NCBI GenBank assembly: GCA_028023455.1
Contig: JAQFVV010006272.1
Location: forward strand, 1,630,586 to 1,694,585
Reading direction: 5' to 3'
Length of the DNA: 64,000 nucleotides
From: Epiperipatus broadwayi
Lineage: Eukaryota; Onychophora; Udeonychophora; Euonychophora; Peripatidae
The notes beneath the pieces were generated by a model, which made no database searches, was not told the DNA's origin, and saw only the letters and a program-made list of their open reading frames with translations. A program made the position numbers and the translations under genes. Every line of letters starts with the position of its first letter. Position 1 is the first letter of the stretch. Positions 57,516 to 64,000 of the stretch are shown in pieces.

Positions 57516-60500
57516 TAAATATTAGCCCACATTTACTGCAAGCATGTGGACATATATTTTGAAAAAGCATCTTTAATTTTACTTCACAGATTATGTAAGT
57601 GCGGTTTTGAATCATTTATTGGAGCATTGCCATTTCAATTTACATATTATACAAATGCGGGTTTGAACCATTTATTGGGAAGTATTTCCTTTATAGCTTC
57701 TTGATTCACATCTATTACATATTCATGTACGTAGGTGCATATTTATTATTATTCATATACATAACATATCAACTTCATTCTATAATTTCTTAATTCATGC
57801 TACAAACATTTCTTTAATCTGTGTGTGTTCATATTTAGCTCACTCTATCACCGCACTTTGTAAAATAATAACTATCACTTTATACTGTAATCAATAATTT
57901 CATTTTATGTAGATACATACTAATATGAAGTTTATTATAGAGTTGTTTTCAAATCAACGAAATTATTTTGGCGTCTTTATTTTTTTTAATAACACTCATA
58001 TTCTCATATTACTCCAGTGCATTCCATTTATAATAACCATTTAAAATAAATATATTTCCATTTTGTATTATTTTATAAGCAATCAATCGAGAGAGTAGCA
58101 TTTCATTATTTCATACCTCATTTCAATAAATACATTTTACAAAATCTTTTTCAATTATGATAAATGCATATAAATTTCCAAACCTGAACCTTCATCTGTT
58201 GGTGATTCTCTGTAAATCTTCCAATTAATAGGGGTTTTCTGGGAGCTTCATGAGTCGACTGTCAGTTAACAGGTCTTATATTTATCTTCCCTCCATTGCT
58301 AAACCAGGTGACAGGGGAGAGAGAAAAACTGTTTCCTTTTTAGCTAGACATTTGAAGGTATCCCATTTTAATACTATATTTCTTCATTCTTTAGCTATGC
58401 AGTAGTTTTAGGTTTCTTCCTTAGTTAATGTTCATGGTGCTCCAAGATTCATTGGGCCGATATTCATATAAGCTGCATTTCACTATGCAGTTGTAACGAT
58501 TCACTAGTAATAGTCTTGATATTTCCAAACAATATATTTGTTGATTTTTCCCTCAGCAATATCTATTCCCCTATTTATAGTCTTATGCTTTTCTTATCAA
58601 TGATTCTTCAGATTGATCTAGCACTAATTCTATTGGTGATGATGACCTTTCTCAGAGGCTTGGTTCTTCATCTGACTCATGATTGGCAGTCCACTTCTAG
58701 CGGGAACAGATCCTGATAACTCTTATCTAACTTTCCTGTCTACTGCAGTCTTTTTTAATGAAATGTTAATTATAATTTATACACATTCTGCTCTACAAAT
58801 TATTATATGAGCACTATTTTAACTTGACTTCTTTTTCTTTTTTTTTTTAATGGTAAGGATTTATACTCTCTTAAGTGCATAATTTTAATACTTAAGAATA
58901 TTAATAATTTTTAACCATTTTGGATTTTATGATGTGCACAAAATTTGATTCTAAATCTCTGTAACTTATTCATTTTCTCCTTTTGACATTTATTCATCGA
59001 AGACTGCATCAGCTCTTAATTTTAATCTCAACAGTTATTTAAATGGGGGGGGGGGATCCCAGAATTCTACCTTAGGAAGAAGAATACACACAATATTCTA
59101 CTTCAAGGAATATTCATATTAGTACCTTTATTGGATCGAGCGTGTGATACATTGATAAATGAATAATGAACAATGAAAATGACCATCTTTAATTAGTTGT
59201 CATATGTTTAACAGATTTATTCACACTTACTACAATTTATTCCATGAGAAAATATAACAATAGTAATTGGTTCATTAAGATATCTAAGGCTATTCTTTTA
59301 TCAATATGGTTGATATTCATTAATCCAATCTTACTTTTCCCCTCAACAAGTAATCATTCAATATCAACACAAAAAAGAAATTTTTAAACTTAATATATAT
59401 TGCTAATTTAGACTTTAGTAAATCATAATTCTTTGTTTCCAACATATTTGCAGATTGATTCACGTTAAATAATATGGTAATGATTTGGGACTCTCCCATT
59501 TTATTATGGTTTATTTCTATAATGATAAAAAAGACCATTTGTGCTACAAGTTTTTAAACATACATACATACTGAAAAACCAAGTAAATGTCAAAATGATT
59601 AGTATCAACAAATAAACAACAAATAACAAAGTAAATGTACAAGTGTTGGCATTTAATGTTGGGAAATATAAATTCTTACTCTAACCCTGGTGATGATCAA
59701 ATTCATCCAAAAGTAGTTCATGCTTGATCCTATATTTTATTTAATTTAAAATTAAACTAGCAATAGTTCCCCATTTCTAGTGTGTCAAGAATACATATAT
59801 CCCCTTTTTGACCTATGATAAAGGAAAAAAAAAATAAGTAGATACATAAAATTAATCATATGATGTCAACATAAGAGAAATCAAGAGTCCGTAAAGAAAA
59901 ATGTCCTAAAAGGATTATGTGCATTCTTATTTCTACAGTTCATGATCAAACTGGTTGGGTTCAGATGTTTTGGAATATGCATAATGGTGATCTGAAATTC
60001 CATTCCCGTATAGTATGCTTTGAATTGTTAGATTCATATTTTCAGATTCATGTTGATAGTGCCTTCTGCATAGATGAATAGATACTGTTTTGAGTTAAAT
60101 TCCTTTTGGCAGTTACAGCTCTATGGGTGACAAATCTCTTCCCATAAGATAACTTTATCCATAGCAGCACATGGTTATATGTGTATCTATATAAGTAGTT
60201 AATTAGAGACCTTGGATTTGTTGGGTAGGTCTGGACTCTTTAAAATATCAAGTTAGAGTTGGTATAATTTTCCAGTTAATGATTTAAAATCATCTTGAAG
60301 TACGGAATCATTTTACAGCTATTTCCGGAGTTTCCAATGTAAATTCCATTAGTTTATTGAATTTAAATCCGTCGACTTTTATTTTAGCTATTAACCTTTT
60401 TCGATGAAATCTTCTAGTTTGAGGTTTTACTTTTATGATTGCTGACCTTTATATTCGAATGACAAATTCAATCGTGATTTACAAAATATACATGTTCATA

Positions 60501-60860
60501 GTCAACAAGAGTTTTTGATCTGTTCTTTTAAAAGAAAGGTCATTTGTATATATATACTGTCAATCACTAAAATGAGGTTATTCTTTTTAAGTGTTGAATT
60601 GACTCTTTTAAAATAATGATTTTGATGTTATGCATGGACTTGATTATTTATATCATGCATTACAATTTGTATATATATAGTGAGTGTGGTGGGTTAATAA
60701 TAAAATTTTATTTATTTATTTCATTTACATTTTATGTGACTTTATTGCTTGCATCTAAATGTAATCAACTTTTTTCTTGTATTGTTATAATATGCATATG
60801 TCAAACAATAGTTTATGAAAGGTTTCATAATAAAAGTAAGCATAAATATTTAAGTTTTAC
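57516..60860. other. Non-coding stretch
   Basis: Mostly AT-rich. A moderately balanced patch (58195-58730) holds GATCTGTTCCCGCTAGAAGT on the minus strand but no sustained frame. A G run sits at 59045-59055. The 174-codon frame beginning at 60616 is hydrophobic, crosses a tandem duplication and an AT microsatellite, and is judged spurious. Confidence 0.45.
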
Positions 60861-60861
60861 A

Positions 60862-61007
60862 TGTTTAGTTTGTATCATGGATTTTGTCACATGTTGGTTT
60901 ATCAAACAAGTATTTTTTCATCTACAATACTTGTTGTTTAGTTTGGGTCATGGATTTTGTCACATGTTGGTTTATCAAACAAGTATTTTTTCATCTACAA
61001 TACTTGT
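60862..61007. repeat. 73-bp tandem duplication
   Basis: Copies 60862-60934 and 60935-61007 begin TGTTTAGTTTG and differ at two or so positions. The period is not a multiple of three, so the open frame crossing it reads the two copies in different frames. Confidence 0.9.
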
Positions 61008-62020
61008 AAACATTTTTATTTTTCAGAATACATTTTATTTGAGTTACATTCTCTTTATATATATATATATATATGGTACATTATATGTAGAGAATGTTGT
61101 CATGGTGGATATTGGTGTTGAAGTATATAAAGGTGTTTAATGGTTCTTGGTGGGATGTAAGATCACATCTTACAATATATACCCTCACATATTTAACATT
61201 CAGAATAAATGTATGTTCTGGGAGAACGTGCAATATTTATTAAATATGCATTAATGCACATCATCTATATATGGGTGAGTGAGTGTATAATAATTGACTA
61301 TTGTACTAAAGAAATATATTTACTCTATCAACCTAACAATCAGATTACAGAATTGTTCAGCAGAATCTCCATTTTAAAACTTATATACACCTGGCTCTCT
61401 TTGTATGCGGTAAATATGTTCCGCAAAAAACCCACGTAAAAGAAATCGCACAAAAATAGACTTAATTTACATCGCACAAAAATAGACTTAATTTACATTG
61501 AAAAATGTAGGATATATTCCATAATTTTCAAAAAACACATAAAAGAAAAGCAACGAGGTAAAATAACTTTAAAATTTGTATATAAAAAATAAAAAAATAA
61601 AGTAGGACTACTAAAAAATTTCAAATATTTGAAAAAAATTGATACAAGACAAACTTTTTTTATTTTTTTCATTAACTATTTAATTTTATTCAAAACAATA
61701 TGTTTTTATGTGTAACTTATTTTACATTTTTTGACTATATGTGGTTCGTTTGTGAACTGGTAAGACATCAGATTCGTCACAAGAGGAAATACAATTAGCA
61801 CCAACTTCAGTCTCGTGCTGTGTTAATGGTTTTCTGTTGACAATGTAATTGGTAATTAAACTTTGAGATGATGATTTTACTAATTGTTTATGAAGCTCGC
61901 AATATCCAGATTATGTCTAGCTGTAAGAGAATGCATTTCCACAAGTGCAACTATATGTATATAACATGCTTCCACAAATGTGTTAATAATGACTAACAGT
62001 TAAATTTTTTTATACATATA

Positions 62021-62172
62021 TATATACATGGAGAAACTTTTAGACATAAAAAAGTTACAAGTAAAAATATTTAAAAACTTTTAAAGATATATTCTTTTTA
62101 AGTAGAAATTAAAAGTTATTAAATATTTTTACTTGTATCTTTTTTCTGTCTAAAAGTTTCTCCATGTATATA
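62021..62172. repeat. Long imperfect inverted repeat (54-base arms) inside element B
   Basis: Arm 62021-62074 and arm 62119-62172 are reverse complements with only a few mismatches. Both include ACATGGAGAAACTTTTAGAC or its inverse, separated by a 44-base AT-rich spacer. It may be a small nested foldback MITE. No matching structure was seen in element A. Confidence 0.75.
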
Positions 62173-62226
62173 CGTGTATAAAAGAAAATATAAACATACA
62201 CATACATAACAGAGACATACAACTAA

Positions 62227-62418
62227 TTAGCTCTCACTGAAATTTAGTTCATAATTTGTGTCATTAACAACAAAATGTTTTTCCAATTGATTAGAAAGTT
62301 GAAGACTTTCTCCAATCATTTTTGCTGTGAAACAAACAGGTTACACTTCTGTTTCATTATCTTTTTCTAAATCTTCTACTGGATCTAAATTTATTGCCAA
62401 ATCTTTTTCCACAGGCAT
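62227..62418 (-). pseudogene. Tigger/jerky-type transposase C-terminal relic
   Basis: The minus-strand frame reads PVEKDLAINLDPVEDLEKDN, an in-frame stop, then AKMIGESLQLSNQLEKHFVV and NDTNYELNFSES before a terminal stop. The 'LQLSNQLEKHF---DTN' block resembles the C-terminal helix region of CENP-B/Tigger-type transposases. The N-terminal DNA-binding and DDE parts are missing. Its position near one terminus of element B supports the Tigger-like classification. Low-complexity acidic text before it fits the known acidic tail of the family. Confidence 0.5.
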
Positions 62419-62596
62419 TTAAAGTATGTAAAATTTAATGCATGTATATAAAATGGGGAAATCCCGATTTTAAGTGAAATATAAACTTCTTTATCGCATA
62501 AAAAAAAAACCACATAAAAAGATATTAAGAAAAAACATGAATCGCATAACTTCCAAATCACAATAAAAAAAAGCCATACAAAAAGAGACCCAGGTG

Positions 62597-64000
62597 TAAT
62601 TGTAAACTATCTATTTACCAAAGTAAAAAATTTTCAATCAACTTCTCACTATAGACATATTTCAAGTAAAACTTACTATTGTAAAATATATACAGTGAGA
62701 AAGAGTAGTCTGAATATTTTTATGCTAAAAGATAGGATATTACAAATTTAAAATGAAAAATTTAAGAAATATGACTACTTACATACATCCACCACAATAG
62801 TCAATTATCACATATCTATTTTTACAGAATAATATTTACTGATCTACTGGATGTTATAATATGGATAAAACATATATCCATTCTGAGAAATATTTGAATG
62901 TCACATTAATAGACTAAATACAACTAGGTGTTACATTAATATTTTAAATGCCATATTGTTTGTTTAATTACCACTATATTACAATTTTAAAATTAATAAA
63001 TGACAATCAAATATACCATCCTTTCTGAAGTGAAGATTCAAGAGTTTCAAGTTTTTAGCTCACCTTCTCTAAATAGTCTCTGTATGAAATACACGAAGAA
63101 TGAAAGAGTGTAATCTGAGAGTTTTTATATTAAGAGAAAGTTTGTGATATTAGAGATTTTAAACTAAAGAGTACAATGCAGTATTTTTTTTCAGATGACC
63201 ATCCATAAAAAAAACATAGCTATGATCCAGGATGGATGATAATAAGTGCTTAGTTATTTTTACCTGAAGAAAAGAATAATATGCTAAAAATTCTTTACTA
63301 GTAAGCAGTTTATAGCTATGATGAGTAAATAGTTATTTCTTCAGTACTTCTCAATAATTGTGAAAAGACTTTTGTTAGGTAATAAAAAGAGCCAATTAAC
63401 ACACAGACATATATATATATATATAAATGCATATACACATGAATAATTTGCTAATATACAGGTTATTATAGTACTAATCAAAAAACATAAATATTGTAAT
63501 TATATATTGAAGCAATATTTATATATGCTTCATATCCATAATTAAAAAATTTCGAAAGAATTTTAAAAATGCTTTAAACAATGTTGATTATATGTATATA
63601 ATTTATATACACAGATAACTATATATGATATGATACTTTTAAAGTATGTTAAAACAAAATGTGTTTTTTATTAATAAATACAAGGTAGAAATGAAATTTT
63701 TAGAAAAAATAATTAAAATGCTTATTAAGTATGGAGGTAAATATCTGAAATAATTTATGTGCTTATTTTATTAATCCCTTTCGAAGATAAAAATTGAATA
63801 AATGGTATGACTGGACAAATTGAACTGTAGACCAAAACGGAGGTCAGACATTATCTACAACTAATAAATCGAAGGATTCAAATGACTACTGATGAATCCT
63901 ATTTTTGCTGATAAGTCATGTCAAAAACATATAAATGAAGATCGTAAGCCAGTTTGTTGTTATTCTTATTCTGATTTTATTCTGATTATCCTACTGTGCT
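62597..64000. other. AT-rich non-coding stretch
   Basis: No gene seen. A TA microsatellite lies at about 63408-63425. No transposon ends recognised. Confidence 0.5.

Larger units (their letters stand above)
61388..62596 (+). mobile_element. Tigger-like (Tc1/mariner-type) element B
   Basis: A 1209-bp element: left end CACCTGGCTCTCTTTGTATG, right end (inverted) CAAAAAGAGACCCAGGTG, each flanked by TA (61386-61387, 62597-62598). Subterminal sequences on both sides match element A (5681-6862) read in reverse. Near the left end a 26-bp unit, ATCGCACAAAAATAGACTTA plus ATTTAC, is tandemly duplicated (61445-61470, 61471-61496). Near the right end is a transposase C-terminal relic, and a long inverted repeat sits in the middle. 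The copy is incomplete and inactive. Confidence 0.8.

Noticed and set aside
60616-61140. 174-codon plus-strand ORF
   Set aside because: Hydrophobic low-complexity text spanning a 73-bp tandem duplication read in two frames and an AT microsatellite; no sign of a gene.
1-64000. CRISPR array, bacterial operon or integrated virus
   Set aside because: No regularly spaced repeats with unique spacers, no compact gene runs, and no viral structural or replication gene beyond retrotransposon parts.

Overview
The window is an AT-rich (roughly three-quarters A+T by eye) stretch of an animal nuclear genome. Evidence for a metazoan: a spliced coding exon resembling CTC1 of the CST telomere complex, and a mix of animal transposon types (hAT with a ZBED5/SCAND3-like transposase, piggyBac, Tigger-like Tc1/mariner, Penelope-like, two LINE types, Gypsy-like LTR element, tRNA-derived SINEs). 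There are no operons, ribosome binding sites or compact gene runs. The species cannot be fixed from sequence alone; a chelicerate, cnidarian or other AT-rich invertebrate would fit.

Layout. 1-5.6 kb: mostly featureless AT-rich DNA with one orphan candidate exon (4288-4497, minus). 5681-6862: Tigger-like element A. 9852-14183: a complete but dead hAT element bounded by a perfect 8-bp target duplication and carrying a nested insertion. 15.4-20 kb: a SINE, a second hAT relic, a LINE ORF1 relic, a LINE reverse-transcriptase relic and a long-TIR element. 22.6 kb: second SINE. 25.1-26.4 kb: piggyBac relic with a 373-bp tandem duplication of its 5' end. 27.0-29.5 kb: a LINE with ORF1 and endonuclease, broken off by an opposite-strand LINE 3' half. 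30.4-33.4 kb: decayed Gypsy-like gag/protease region carrying several small insertions and duplications. 36.7-41.2 kb: two LINE relics. 47.4-49.8 kb: the best-preserved LINE, with endonuclease C-terminus, reverse transcriptase and C-terminal region but a frameshift and stops. 52.2-53.1 kb: the CTC1-like exon (minus), whose splice acceptor lies in a perfect 56-bp palindrome. 54.8-55.2 kb: Penelope-like GIY-YIG relic. 55.7-56.0 kb: unrecognised ORF that could be a terminal exon. 56504-56901: hAT MITE with perfect 8-bp target duplication. 57.3 kb: minisatellite. 61388-62596: Tigger-like element B, same family as A in the opposite orientation.

How the parts relate. The only plausible host genes are the CTC1-like exon and perhaps two or three orphan exons; the rest is a layered graveyard of mobile elements. 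The autonomous elements seen are broken by stops or frameshifts. Several non-autonomous insertions still have readable target duplications and are therefore younger. Short direct tandem duplications (25 to 373 bp) recur across unrelated sequences, suggesting a locally or genome-wide duplication-prone replication or repair habit. I found no CRISPR array, rRNA, functional tRNA or obviously new multi-gene system.
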